A DNA stretch of 24,985 bases from HGM20899 sp964615195. Lineage in GTDB: Bacteria; Pseudomonadota; Gammaproteobacteria; Enterobacterales; Succinivibrionaceae. Position 1 is the stretch's first letter. The number at the start of each line of letters is the position of its first letter. The stretch is taken from positions 1-24,985 of the forward strand of contig CAZTNG010000026.1 in assembly GCA_964615195.1 (NCBI GenBank). The letters run 5' to 3'. Shown here one piece after another: positions 8,870-17,369 of this stretch. A program made the translations under genes and the position numbers. The notes below the pieces were generated by a model, which worked only from the letters and a program-made list of their open reading frames with translations, searched no databases and had not been told where the DNA came from.

Positions 8870-9796
8870 ATGCAAAAACAATCACCTGTTAGAGATAATG
8901 TTGTTTCTTCATCAGTGTATGCAAAATTGGTAACATGTGCAGGTGTAGCTTCAACGGTAGTTGCTGCTATTTTAATAATAGGAAAACTCCTTGTGTTATT
9001 ATTAACACAATCATCCACAATTTTAGCTTCATTAACAGATTCACTTATGGATATAATAGCTTCAATAGTTAATTTGGTTGCTATAAGATATGCAATTGTT
9101 CCTGCAGACGAAGAACATCGCTTTGGACATTGGAAAGCGGAATCTTTGGCAGGATTGGCTCAATGCGCATTTATAGCAGGATCTGCAATTTTTTTGCTAT
9201 TTCATGGATTCGTAAGACTTTTTAATCCTGTTGAATTGGTACATTTAGACACTGGAATATATGTAACTGTATTTGCAATTATTTTAACTGCAGGACTTTA
9301 TTGTTTCCAAACATATGTTATTTCCAAAACTAGTAGCCAAGCAATAATGGCTGACAGATTACACTATAGTACAGATGTATTATTTAATATTGGGGTATTG
9401 ATATCTTTAGGATTATCTTATTATGGTTTTCTTTATGCTGATGGAGCTTGTGCTGTATTATTAAGTGTTTACATATTGTATGGAGCAATAGGCATTGGAA
9501 AATCAGCAATTTCCGTATTATTAGATAAACAGTTGCCTGTAGAAGATGTTTTAAATATTTGCAAATTACTGAGTAGCGTAGAAAATGTTCAAGGTGTTCA
9601 TGATCTTCGAACAAGACGATCAGGACCTAAAATATTTATTTTGGCGCATTTGGAAATTGATCAAAATATGCCTTTAATCAGTGCTCATCATGTTGCAGAT
9701 CTAGCAGAAAATGCGGTGTTAGAACAATATGAAAATGCAGATATTACATTACATATGGAACCAGTAATTGTTTATAAAAATAGCATTGAAGGATAA
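8870..9796 (+). CDS. fieF: Cation diffusion facilitator, ferrous iron/zinc efflux pump
   Basis: A 308-residue inner-membrane metal/proton antiporter of the CDF family, close to E. coli FieF/YiiP (300 residues). Six transmembrane helices span about residues 20-220, followed by a cytoplasmic metal-binding domain. Transport site A is intact: D57 and D61 (TDSLMD) with H165 and D169 (HYSTD). The site B loop keeps D80, H83 and H87. HDLRTRRSGP and a terminal IxLHMEP mark the cytoplasmic domain; where E. coli has HQD, this protein has HME, a conservative Asp-to-Glu change at a metal-ligand position. Metal preference cannot be read from sequence. AAGAGAG precedes the ATG. cysE begins 3 bases after its stop, with the cysE ribosome site overlapping the fieF end. 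Confidence 0.92.
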   Translation: MQKQSPVRDNVVSSSVYAKLVTCAGVASTVVAAILIIGKLLVLLLTQSSTILASLTDSLMDIIASIVNLVAIRYAIVPADEEHRFGHWKAESLAGLAQCAFIAGSAIFLLFHGFVRLFNPVELVHLDTGIYVTVFAIILTAGLYCFQTYVISKTSSQAIMADRLHYSTDVLFNIGVLISLGLSYYGFLYADGACAVLLSVYILYGAIGIGKSAISVLLDKQLPVEDVLNICKLLSSVENVQGVHDLRTRRSGPKIFILAHLEIDQNMPLISAHHVADLAENAVLEQYENADITLHMEPVIVYKNSIEG

Positions 9797-9799
9797 ATT

Positions 9800-10573
9800 A
9801 TGATTGTTGATGATATTTGGTCAAAAATTATTGCAGAAGCTCAAAGTATGAAAGAACGTGAACCGATGTTAGGAAGTTTTTTCTTGCAAGCGATTCTAAA
9901 TCAACAAAATTTCATGTCTGCATTAAGTTTTCAGTTAGCCAATAGACTGAATTCGTCTATTATGCCAGCAATAGTATTAAGAGAAATATTTACCGAAGCT
10001 TATAATAATGACAAATCTATTATTGAATCAGCAGCTATTGATTTGCAAGCTGTAAAAGATAGAGATCCTGCAGTTATATATTATGTTACTCCTTTGCTTT
10101 ATTTGAAGGGGTATCATGCACTTCAGGCATATAGAATTGCACATTGGTTATGGGAAAATAATCGTTATGAAATAGCTTATTTTTTGCAAAATTTAATATC
10201 AATAACATTTGGTGTTGATATACATCCTGCTGCTAAAATTGGACATGGAATAATGTTTGATCATGCAACTGGTGTTGTAATTGGAGAAACGGCTGTTGTT
10301 GCTAATGATGTCTCATTTTTACATAATGTGACTTTAGGTGGTACAGGTCATCAACAAGGAGATAGACACCCGAAAATAAGAAGAGGCGTTATGATTGGCG
10401 CTGGAGCAAGTATTTTGGGTAATATTGTTATTGGTGAAGGTGCAAAAATCGGAGCAGGAAGTGTTGTATTACATGATGTTTGCCCTCATACCACTGTCGT
10501 AGGTGTTCCCGCAAAACTTATAGGTGATTGTAAAAGTGCAATGCCTTCAGTTGATATGGATCAAAACATTTAG
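9800..10573 (+). CDS. cysE: Serine O-acetyltransferase
   Basis: Makes O-acetyl-L-serine from serine and acetyl-CoA, the first committed step of cysteine synthesis, in the cytosol. The 257 residues hold the alpha-helical N-terminal domain (1-138) and the C-terminal left-handed beta-helix of hexapeptide repeats (about 140-240). Active-site features match E. coli: RDP with D89, FDHATG with D154 and H155, then GGTGHQQGDRHPKI, HTTVVGVPAK and a C-terminal PSVDMDQ like the E. coli tail that reaches the cysteine synthase partner. GAAGGA at the end of fieF serves as its ribosome site. Co-transcription of a metal exporter with cysE is suggestive of cysteine/metal homeostasis but may be chance. Confidence 0.96.
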   Translation: MIVDDIWSKIIAEAQSMKEREPMLGSFFLQAILNQQNFMSALSFQLANRLNSSIMPAIVLREIFTEAYNNDKSIIESAAIDLQAVKDRDPAVIYYVTPLLYLKGYHALQAYRIAHWLWENNRYEIAYFLQNLISITFGVDIHPAAKIGHGIMFDHATGVVIGETAVVANDVSFLHNVTLGGTGHQQGDRHPKIRRGVMIGAGASILGNIVIGEGAKIGAGSVVLHDVCPHTTVVGVPAKLIGDCKSAMPSVDMDQNI

Positions 10574-10580
10574 GCCTCCT

Positions 10581-11858
10581 GTGAAAAATAAAATTCGTAT
10601 TAGTTCCGGTTTTCTGTACCTATTAATGTTAATTGGTGTTGTAATTAATGCCTATTTTAATGATTTACCATTAATGTTTCCTGTTGTATGTGGTTGGCTT
10701 GGTTCAGTATTATTGTTGCCATTTATGGGGATTACCGCTCGGAAACAGATTTTTGCACTATATGCCATTTCTTTTATTTTAATCGTTTTTGTATTAATTC
10801 AAGGTGAAACATTAGATATATCAAAGATGTTTAGTGCAAATATAACAATGGCGGCAATGTTTGCGGCAAGTAGCTTCTTATCATTAGCCACAAGACATTT
10901 GCATGGCACTGAATTATTAAAAGGGGGAAAAGGTGTTCTATCTACATTGTTAGGAGCTAATATATTAGGAGCCGTTATTAGTCTTGCTGTTATATATGTC
11001 ATTGGTGATAGACTTGAGAAAAATCATAGATTATCCGTTTCTCAAGTTATGGTGATAAGTAGAGGTTTCTGTGCAGCGTCATATTGGTCACCTTTTTTTG
11101 TTGGTTGTGCAGTGGCTTTGCTATATTCTCCAGGTATGAAGTTGTTAATTACTATACCTATAGGTATTTTTTTGGTACTCGTAACAATTTTATTGACTTT
11201 TATAGATATAAAACAACAGAAAACAGATTTTGAAGGATTCCCTGTTTCCTTTTCCTCTCTAAAATTGCCGTTAATTTTGGTGTTAAGTGTGATGATTTAT
11301 CATTATCTTGATAGTACCCGTAGTGTAATTATAATAATTGCAATCGTTACACCAATTATTTCAATTTTATTAATGAATAAACACCATTTTAAGAAGGATA
11401 TTTCAAATCAAATTTTGGAATACTTCCCTAATATGGGGGGGCAAATCGCTTTATATTTGGCTGCGGGAATTATGTCTGGTGCAATTTCAGGAATTGTTAA
11501 AATTTATCCACCTAATTTTATTTACAGTATTACAAATTCTTTTGGTCCTAATGAGGCTATATTTTCCCTAATTTTAATAATAATAATTTCATATATGGGG
11601 TTACACCCAATAATAACTTTGTCTACCATAATTCCGGTGATCAACCATTTTAATCCTGATCCAACTTTAGTTGGTTTGCTGATGTTAATTGGTTGGGGAT
11701 TGGGTATTACAGTATCTCCATTAAGTGCTACAAATTTGTCTATAATTGGTCGTTACAATGCATCTTCAAAAGATATTTTAAAAATGAATAAGTATTTTAC
11801 CATTGAAATGCTTGCAATATGTTATGCTATATTTTGGATATACTCCGAAGTGAATTGA
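10581..11858 (+). CDS. Polytopic inner-membrane protein, possible ion transporter (unrecognised)
   Basis: I do not recognise the family with certainty. The frame is open from a GTG at 10524 inside cysE. I prefer the GTG at 10581, just after the cysE stop, giving 425 residues, but neither start has a good ribosome site. The product is very hydrophobic, with roughly ten to twelve membrane segments. Two halves carry comparable Ser-Pro motifs: SRGFCAASYWSPFF and, near the end, GITVSPLSATNL, each after a Gly-rich helix. Re-entrant SP-type motifs in two halves are typical of the ion transporter (ArsB/NhaD/DASS-like) superfamily, so a secondary transporter is an inference. Downstream of fieF and cysE with almost no gap, so probably in that transcript. 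The substrate cannot be told. Confidence 0.75.
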   Translation: MKNKIRISSGFLYLLMLIGVVINAYFNDLPLMFPVVCGWLGSVLLLPFMGITARKQIFALYAISFILIVFVLIQGETLDISKMFSANITMAAMFAASSFLSLATRHLHGTELLKGGKGVLSTLLGANILGAVISLAVIYVIGDRLEKNHRLSVSQVMVISRGFCAASYWSPFFVGCAVALLYSPGMKLLITIPIGIFLVLVTILLTFIDIKQQKTDFEGFPVSFSSLKLPLILVLSVMIYHYLDSTRSVIIIIAIVTPIISILLMNKHHFKKDISNQILEYFPNMGGQIALYLAAGIMSGAISGIVKIYPPNFIYSITNSFGPNEAIFSLILIIIISYMGLHPIITLSTIIPVINHFNPDPTLVGLLMLIGWGLGITVSPLSATNLSIIGRYNASSKDILKMNKYFTIEMLAICYAIFWIYSEVN

Positions 11859-11874
11859 TTATGGTTTATATCGC

Positions 11875-11902
11875 TTGTACGATTTTTGTCATGGACGTAC
11901 AA
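11875..11902. repeat. Inverted repeat upstream of rraA
   Basis: TTGTACG (11875-11881) and CGTACAA (11896-11902) form a perfect 7-bp inverted repeat with a 14-base spacer, between the membrane protein stop and the rraA ribosome site. It lacks a T-tract, so it is not a typical terminator. It could be an operator or a leader hairpin. Confidence 0.4.
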
Positions 11903-11933
11903 TGGATTGTAGCATTATAAACGGAGAATAATG

Positions 11934-12419
11934 ATGAAACTGAGTACCTCAAAATTATGTGATTTGTACATGGATACAGTTGATGTGATGGATCCTCTTT
12001 TTAATAGTTATGGTGGAAGATCTGCTTTTTATGGACAAGTTGTAACCATAAAATGTTTTGAACATCGAGGTATTATTATTGATGCGTTACGTAGCAATGG
12101 TCTAGGAAAAGTTTTGGTGGTAGATGGTGGCCGTTCGTTAAGAAGAGCTATTATTGATGAAGAAATTGTTGCAATGGCTACTCAGAATGGATGGGAAGGC
12201 ATATTGTGTTATGGCGCTGTTAGAGATGTTAATGAGTTAAAAAACTTTGACATAGGTGTAATGGCTGTAGGATCAATTCCTGTATTATCTGACGATAGTG
12301 AAGTTGGGGAGAATGATGCACCTGTGAATTTTGCAGGGGTTACCATTTTTAGTGAAGATTATATTTACGCAGATGAAACTGGTGTCATTTTAAGCCAAGA
12401 TCCGTTAGATATAGCTTAG
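11934..12419 (+). CDS. rraA: Ribonuclease E activity regulator A
   Basis: RraA is a cytosolic trimeric protein that binds RNase E and inhibits RNA decay; it adopts the MenG/demethylmenaquinone methyltransferase-like fold but is not a methyltransferase. The product aligns along its length with E. coli RraA (161 residues): TSKLCDLY, GGRSAFYGQ, TIKCFE, VLVVDGG, YGAVRDV, IGVMAVGSIP, VNFAGVTIFS, YADETGVILS and the C-terminal DPLDI. Two ATGs occur in tandem (11931 and 11934). GGAG at 11923-11926 is 4 bases from the first and 7 from the second, so I chose 11934, which gives 161 residues. It is followed by a strong hairpin and converges on zapB. Confidence 0.95.
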   Translation: MKLSTSKLCDLYMDTVDVMDPLFNSYGGRSAFYGQVVTIKCFEHRGIIIDALRSNGLGKVLVVDGGRSLRRAIIDEEIVAMATQNGWEGILCYGAVRDVNELKNFDIGVMAVGSIPVLSDDSEVGENDAPVNFAGVTIFSEDYIYADETGVILSQDPLDIA

Positions 12420-12461
12420 TGAAGTATCTAATGAGGTTTTGTTGTCTGTGTTTTTGAATTA

Positions 12462-12493
12462 TTAAGGTAGGTTATTTTTTTTACCTACCTTAA
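12462..12493. terminator. Bidirectional intrinsic terminator between rraA and zapB
   Basis: Perfect 11-bp stem TTAAGGTAGGT (12462-12472) and ACCTACCTTAA (12483-12493) with a 10-base loop. On the plus strand it is followed by GTTTTATTTAG; on the minus strand by AT-rich sequence. It lies between convergent rraA and zapB and probably serves both. Confidence 0.75.
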
Positions 12494-12496
12494 GTT

Positions 12497-12739
12497 TTAT
12501 TTAGTTTTCATCTTTTCTAGAAGGTTATTTACTCTTTTTTGCCAGGAATACTGATTAGCTTTTAACCTTTCGTTTTCTTCAGTTAATGAACTATTCATTT
12601 GATTTCTTTGTTGAATAATATCTTTAAGTTTGATGTTTTCGACTGTTAATTCCTCAATTTTTGAAAATTTTCCAGAGAGAGAGTTTATTTCACTTTCAAT
12701 TTCATCAAATAATATATTAATTTCTTCCAAAGTAATCAT
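12497..12739 (-). CDS. zapB: Cell division coiled-coil protein ZapB
   Basis: A small (80-residue) cytosolic protein made almost entirely of one coiled coil. ZapB joins the division ring through ZapA and links it to the nucleoid via MatP. The C-terminal pattern ENERLKANQYSWQKRVNNLL closely matches E. coli ZapB ([20 protein letters not shown]), and the length is nearly the same (81). Heptad spacing of I/L residues is visible across residues 3-75. It begins 15 bases after the hslU stop on the same strand, with GGAT as a weak ribosome site, so it is probably the last gene of an hslV-hslU-zapB unit. In E. coli rraA and zapB are also neighbours. Confidence 0.85.
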   Translation of the reverse strand: MITLEEINILFDEIESEINSLSGKFSKIEELTVENIKLKDIIQQRNQMNSSLTEENERLKANQYSWQKRVNNLLEKMKTK

Positions 12740-12754
12740 TTGTTAATCCATTAA

Positions 12755-14077
12755 CTATAATATATAGCGACTTAAATCGTTATTAGCTACGATTTTATCT
12801 AAATGAGATGAAACGTAATTTGCATCAATAACATATGATTTACCACAATTTTCTGGAGCTGAAAAAGATAGTTCTTCAATAAGTTTCTCCATTATCGTAT
12901 GTAATCTTCTAGCTCCAATATTTTCGGTATTTTCATTAACAGAAAATGCAGCTTCTGCAATTTTTTTGATTCCGTCTTTTGCAAAACTTATAGATACACC
13001 TTCTGTTGCTAACATTTTTATGCATTGTTCAGTCAATGATGCATTTGGTTCAGTAAGTATTTTTTCAAAATCATCAGCAGTAAGATCTTCTAATTCAACT
13101 CTTATTGGCAATCTACCTTGCAATTCAGGTATTAAATCTGATGGCTTGGATAATTGGAAAGCTCCAGATGTAATAAATAAAATATGATCTGTCTTAATCA
13201 TTCCGTATTTTGTTTTTACAGAACAACCTTCAATAAGAGGTAGTAGATCTCTTTGAACGCCTTCTCTAGATACTTTATTTTGATCTGAAGTTTTTTGCTC
13301 GCAAATTTTGTCGATTTCGTCTATAAAAACAATTCCATTATTTTCAACTACAGAAATTAATTCTTGTTTTATTTCCTTGTCATTAACAAGATTTGAATTT
13401 TCTTCTTCTGTAATAATTTTTAAAGCATCTTTAACAGTTACTTTAGTAGATTTATAGTTGTCACTAGAAGGCATTTTCCCAAAGATTTCTTCTAATTGAC
13501 TAGCCATATCTTCCATTCCTGGTGGTGTTAATATTTCTACTCCTGGTGTTTGTTGTTTTAATTTAATTTCTATTTCAGTGTTATTTAATTCACCTTCACG
13601 GAGTTTCTTCCTAAAAATTTGGCGTGTATTTGTATCTTTTTCTTCTTCAGTCGCATTAGGACGTGAAGGTAGTAGGGCATCTAAAACTCTTTCTTCTGCT
13701 AATTCTTCTGCTTTTGATTGGTTTTGCTTTATTTGCTTTTCCCTAAGCATTTTCATTGCCACATCTGCTAAATCTTTGATGATTGATCCAACTTCTTTCC
13801 CTACGTAGCCGATTTCGGTGTATTTTGTTGCTTCGACTTTTAAGAATGGAGCGTCAGTTAATTTTGCTAGTCTTCTAGCTATTTCAGTTTTTCCTACACC
13901 AGTAGGTCCAATCATAAGGATATTTTTTGGAGTAACTTCTACTCTAAATTTCGGATCAAGTTGCATTCTTCTCCAGCGATTGCGCATTGCAATTGCGACG
14001 GAGCGTTTTGCTTTATTTTGACCTATTATATATTTATCAAGTTCGGTAACTATTTCTTTTGGTGTTAATTCATTCAT
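12755..14077 (-). CDS. hslU: ATP-dependent protease ATPase subunit HslU
   Basis: The AAA+ unfoldase of the HslUV protease, which forms a cytosolic hexamer that threads substrates into HslV. The frame is open from 14098. I chose the ATG at 14077 because the product then begins MNELTPKEIV like E. coli (MSEMTPREIV) and AAGGA precedes it; 440 residues, E. coli 443. Visible: GQNKAKRSVAIA (20-31), Walker A GPTGVGKT (57-64), the pore loop GYVG (90-93), Walker B FIDEID (251-256), the sensor region LFITSGAF and an arginine-finger/sensor-2 end GARRLHT. The C-terminus LSRYIL is the tail that docks into HslV and activates it. Starts 10 bases after the hslV stop. Confidence 0.97.
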   Translation of the reverse strand: MNELTPKEIVTELDKYIIGQNKAKRSVAIAMRNRWRRMQLDPKFRVEVTPKNILMIGPTGVGKTEIARRLAKLTDAPFLKVEATKYTEIGYVGKEVGSIIKDLADVAMKMLREKQIKQNQSKAEELAEERVLDALLPSRPNATEEEKDTNTRQIFRKKLREGELNNTEIEIKLKQQTPGVEILTPPGMEDMASQLEEIFGKMPSSDNYKSTKVTVKDALKIITEEENSNLVNDKEIKQELISVVENNGIVFIDEIDKICEQKTSDQNKVSREGVQRDLLPLIEGCSVKTKYGMIKTDHILFITSGAFQLSKPSDLIPELQGRLPIRVELEDLTADDFEKILTEPNASLTEQCIKMLATEGVSISFAKDGIKKIAEAAFSVNENTENIGARRLHTIMEKLIEELSFSAPENCGKSYVIDANYVSSHLDKIVANNDLSRYIL

Positions 14078-14087
14078 TATAATTTCC

Positions 14088-14612
14088 TTAATATTCAATG
14101 GATTCTATAGTTTGATATGTATTTGTGTAAACACATATATCTCCAGCAATTTTTAAGGATTTTTTAACTATATCATCTGCTTCTAATTCAGTATTTTCGA
14201 CTAGCGCTTTTGCTGCACTTAACGCATAATTTCCACCAGAACCGATAGCAAGAATGTCATTATCTTGTTGAACAACATCACCAGCACCACTAATAATAAA
14301 TGATTTTTCACTATCTGCAACTATCAACATAGCTTCTAATTTTCTTAAACTTTTGTCGGTACGCCATTCTTTTGCGAACCCAACGGCCGCTTTTTCTAAA
14401 CTTCCTGAATTGCTTTTTAATTGGCTTTCAAAAATTTCTAGAAGCGTAAAAGCGTCAGCTGTACTTCCAGCAAAGCCAGCCAAAACTTTATTGTTAAAAA
14501 TGCGATGAACTTTTCTTGCATTTCCTTTCATCACAGTATTACCTAACGATACTTGACCATCGCCACCGATTACGACTTTTCCATTACGTCTTACAGAAAC
14601 AATTGTTGTCAT
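14088..14612 (-). CDS. hslV: ATP-dependent protease proteolytic subunit HslV
   Basis: The threonine protease core of HslUV, a double hexameric ring related to the proteasome beta subunit. The frame opens at 14651. I chose the ATG at 14612 since the product then starts MTTIVSVRRNGKV, so removal of Met exposes the catalytic Thr; AAGGATAATC lies directly upstream. 174 residues (E. coli 176). Family motifs present: GGDGQVSLG, RKVHRI, GFAGSTADAFTL, LRKLEAML, SGAGDVV and AIGSGGNYALSAAKAL. First gene of the hslV-hslU-zapB cluster. The family is usually heat-shock induced, but I saw no clear sigma-32 promoter, only a sigma-70-like -10. Confidence 0.97.
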   Translation of the reverse strand: MTTIVSVRRNGKVVIGGDGQVSLGNTVMKGNARKVHRIFNNKVLAGFAGSTADAFTLLEIFESQLKSNSGSLEKAAVGFAKEWRTDKSLRKLEAMLIVADSEKSFIISGAGDVVQQDNDILAIGSGGNYALSAAKALVENTELEADDIVKKSLKIAGDICVYTNTYQTIESIEY

Positions 14613-14634
14613 GATTATCCTTTTTTTGAGAAAT

Positions 14635-14640
14635 ATTATA
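14635..14640 (-). promoter_or_regulatory. Possible -10 box for hslVU
   Basis: The minus strand reads TGTATAAT here, with a perfect -10 TATAAT about 23 bases upstream of the hslV start. No convincing -35 is seen, and I found no CCCCAT-type heat-shock -10. Confidence 0.25.
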
Positions 14641-14804
14641 CATAATTTCATAATGAATTATTAAAAATAAGTTTAATGATACAATTCGTTTTTATGAAAA
14701 TATACACATAATACATATAGGCAAAAATTAAAAATTCAATACCTATATGTATATATTAATTTAGTTGAAAGAACAACATGTGTGAGATTTTGCTTTTATC
14801 GTAT

Positions 14805-15569
14805 TTATTGAATTGAACAATTTTTCCCTAATTTTGAATTTAAAAGTTCGTTTCTTGCCGATACAGCTTCGTTTAATGTATTGTAAGGTCCAATATTTAC
14901 AGAATATACAACTCCACCACCCATCTGTTTGTAAACAACCTTAGATTCTTTACCTGAAAATGCAAGCTTTGCTTTTTGTGATTCTGCTTCTTTTATTGTT
15001 CTATAATTATCACTGCTGCAGTTTATGTATTTATCAGCAACGTTAGTGGGCTTTTTTTGATAAGCTTCTATTTTATTTTGCTTTAACGTATTTGATTCTT
15101 TTGCAGAAACTAAACGTTGTTGATCTGTCTGTAGTTTCTTTTCAAAAGCTTGACGTTTTCGTTCTTCAGCTAAGGCAATTTTTTCTTGCTCCGCTTTTTG
15201 TTTAGCTTTCTTTTTCTCTTCTAATTCTTTCCTGTAAGCATTTTCTTTGGCAATTTTTTCAGCTTCATAATTTCTTGTAATTTTTACACCTGATCCAGAA
15301 TCAATTTCTTTTGATTCTAATATTTCTGTATAGTTATAGGAGTTTTCAATTTGTTTATATTTTGGTTTACTAACTATTTGAGATTGCTTATCGGTTGTAT
15401 TTTTTGGAACTTTTATTGCTTTTAATTGATACAAAATATAACTGAAAAAGACAATTAAAATAACAACAATTGAACACAAAAAGTAGAATTTACCGCTTCT
15501 CATATTTTGGGAAGCAGTATTTCTCTTTGTTGTTGATGTTCTCTTGTTATGTTTTACTGTGGCGACCAT
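14805..15569 (-). CDS. ftsN: Cell division protein FtsN (SPOR domain)
   Basis: A bitopic inner-membrane divisome protein that triggers septal peptidoglycan synthesis. The frame opens at 15599 inside argS. I chose the ATG at 15569, 1 base after the argS stop, giving 254 residues (E. coli 319). Layout: basic cytoplasmic tail (1-26), one transmembrane helix (about 27-48), a periplasmic linker, a Lys/Glu-rich helical stretch (about 100-165), and a C-terminal SPOR domain (about 180-254) that binds denuded glycan strands. The SPOR domain keeps the Cys pair C184 and C251, equivalent to the disulfide pair of E. coli FtsN. The position between argS and hslV supports the call. The linker is shorter and unlike the Q-rich E. 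coli linker. Confidence 0.88.
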   Translation of the reverse strand: MVATVKHNKRTSTTKRNTASQNMRSGKFYFLCSIVVILIVFFSYILYQLKAIKVPKNTTDKQSQIVSKPKYKQIENSYNYTEILESKEIDSGSGVKITRNYEAEKIAKENAYRKELEEKKKAKQKAEQEKIALAEERKRQAFEKKLQTDQQRLVSAKESNTLKQNKIEAYQKKPTNVADKYINCSSDNYRTIKEAESQKAKLAFSGKESKVVYKQMGGGVVYSVNIGPYNTLNEAVSARNELLNSKLGKNCSIQ

Positions 15570-15570
15570 T

Positions 15571-17307
15571 TTACATTTTTTCCAATACGTCAATACCAAG
15601 TAAGAATAAGCCTGTTCGTAATATACCTGAAGCTACGTAACAGAGGGCGAGTCTACTTTTTTGAATATCCAAGGGTATATCATTTTTATTTATTGGGCAA
15701 TTCTCATAAAAACGCATAAATAGTCCGGATAATTCGAATAGATATGAGCATAGTAAATGTGGCATTGCTTTATTTGCAGCTTGATTTACAACCTCATTAA
15801 ATTTTACGAATTTTTGAGCTAAAGCTTCCTCTTCATTTGTTATAATTTTTATTGCACCAGGTTTTGTTTGAGTTTTCTTAAAAATTGATTGAATTCTGCT
15901 ATAAGCATATTGTAAGTAAGGAGATGTATTACCTTCAAAAGAAAGCATATTATCCCAATCAAAAATATAATCTGTAGTTCTATTTTTTGAAAGATCTGCA
16001 TATTTTACAGCACCCATTGCAATGGTATGGATAACTTTATTTTTTTCTTCCGCTGTTAAGTCTGAATTTCTGTCTTGAATTAGTGTGGCAGCTCTTACTT
16101 CAGCTTCATCAAGTAAGTCTTTTAATTTAACTGTTCCACCTGTTCTAGTTTTAAAAGGTTTCCCATCTTTGCCTAACATCATGCCAAAAGCACCATGTTC
16201 TAGCGAAACGCCATTAGGTACGTATCCTGCTAATGATGCAATATTCCAAGCCATGAGTAAGTGTTCATGTTGTCTAGAATCTGCAAAACAAATAATTCTG
16301 TTTGCATGAAAATGTTCACAGCGGTATTTGGTACAAGCAATATCGGTAGTTGTATACAGATATCCTCCATCTTTCTTCTGAACTATAACGCCTCTAGGTT
16401 TGCCATCTTTATCTTTAAATTGATCTAAATATACAACCATTGCACCATCATCTCTAACAGCTAGATTTTTACTTACAAGATCTTCTACGATAGTATGGAG
16501 CATAGGGTTGTATAAACTTTCTCCCATTACATCTTTTTCAGTTAAAGAAATATTTAAGCGTTTATATATTTCTTGATTTTGATCCATTGTGATTTTTACT
16601 AATTTTTCCCACATGCTATGGCAGTATTTATCTCCACTTTGGAGTTTAACAACATAGCTTCTCGCTTTTGTGGCAAAGTTTTCATCTTCATCATAGCAAA
16701 TTTTTGCTTCGCGATAGAAAGCTTCTAAATCACTTAGTTCTAAAGAATTAGCATTTTCATTTTCTTTTTTTTCTAGATACGCAATAAGCATACCAAATTG
16801 TGTTCCCCAATCACCTATATGATTAGCGCGTATAACTTTATTTCCTAAGAATTCTAGGATTCTTACAACTGAATCTCCAATTACTGTAGATCTAATATGG
16901 TGAACTGCCATTTCCTTAGCAACATTCGGAGAGGAATAATCAATAACAATTGTTTTCCTTTCGGTGGATTGTTTTACTCCAAAATTATTATCTGTAAGTA
17001 AATTATTAATTTGTTCTTCTAAAAAGTTTTTATTAACGTAGAAATTTATAAAACCTGGTCCTGCAATTTCTGTTTTAGAAATTTTGTCATCATTTTCAAA
17101 TTTGCTTAGTAAAAGATTTGCAATATTTAGTGGTGACATTTTCATAGGTTTTGAAAGGAGCATTGCAATATTTGTTGCATAATCGCCGTGATTTTTATCT
17201 TTCGTGTTTTCTACCATGATGCGAATTTGTATTTCTTTATCAATGGCATTGTCATTTTTTAGTTCTTGAATAATTTGAGATAATTTTTCTTGAATGTGCA
17301 ACTTCAT
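15571..17307 (-). CDS. argS: Arginyl-tRNA synthetase
   Basis: Charges tRNA-Arg in the cytosol; a class I synthetase. I chose the ATG at 17307 (MKLHIQEKLSQII), giving 578 residues (E. coli 577); an upstream TTG at 17328 lacks a ribosome site. Features: N-terminal Add1 domain with HGDYATNIAM and EIAGPGFINF, the catalytic Rossmann fold with DYSSPNVAKEM, GDWGTQFGML, then MLGKDGKPFKTRTGGTVKL (the KMSK-equivalent of ArgRS) and the anticodon-binding domain with KYADLSKNRTTDYIFDWD and SPYLQYAYSRI. The HIGH motif, usually HVGH in this family, reads AVHH at 134-137, discussed in the findings. It lies between priA and ftsN, as in Pseudomonas but not E. coli. Confidence 0.96.
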   Translation of the reverse strand: MKLHIQEKLSQIIQELKNDNAIDKEIQIRIMVENTKDKNHGDYATNIAMLLSKPMKMSPLNIANLLLSKFENDDKISKTEIAGPGFINFYVNKNFLEEQINNLLTDNNFGVKQSTERKTIVIDYSSPNVAKEMAVHHIRSTVIGDSVVRILEFLGNKVIRANHIGDWGTQFGMLIAYLEKKENENANSLELSDLEAFYREAKICYDEDENFATKARSYVVKLQSGDKYCHSMWEKLVKITMDQNQEIYKRLNISLTEKDVMGESLYNPMLHTIVEDLVSKNLAVRDDGAMVVYLDQFKDKDGKPRGVIVQKKDGGYLYTTTDIACTKYRCEHFHANRIICFADSRQHEHLLMAWNIASLAGYVPNGVSLEHGAFGMMLGKDGKPFKTRTGGTVKLKDLLDEAEVRAATLIQDRNSDLTAEEKNKVIHTIAMGAVKYADLSKNRTTDYIFDWDNMLSFEGNTSPYLQYAYSRIQSIFKKTQTKPGAIKIITNEEEALAQKFVKFNEVVNQAANKAMPHLLCSYLFELSGLFMRFYENCPINKNDIPLDIQKSRLALCYVASGILRTGLFLLGIDVLEKM

Positions 17308-17369
17308 AATATGTTCACTTTTTAACAAATTTATTTATCTAATTTTACCCTTTTAGCTCTTTTTTTTCC

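Noticed and set aside
9384..9614. Minus-strand 76-codon frame
   Set aside because: It is antisense to fieF and carries no signal beyond the shadow of that gene.
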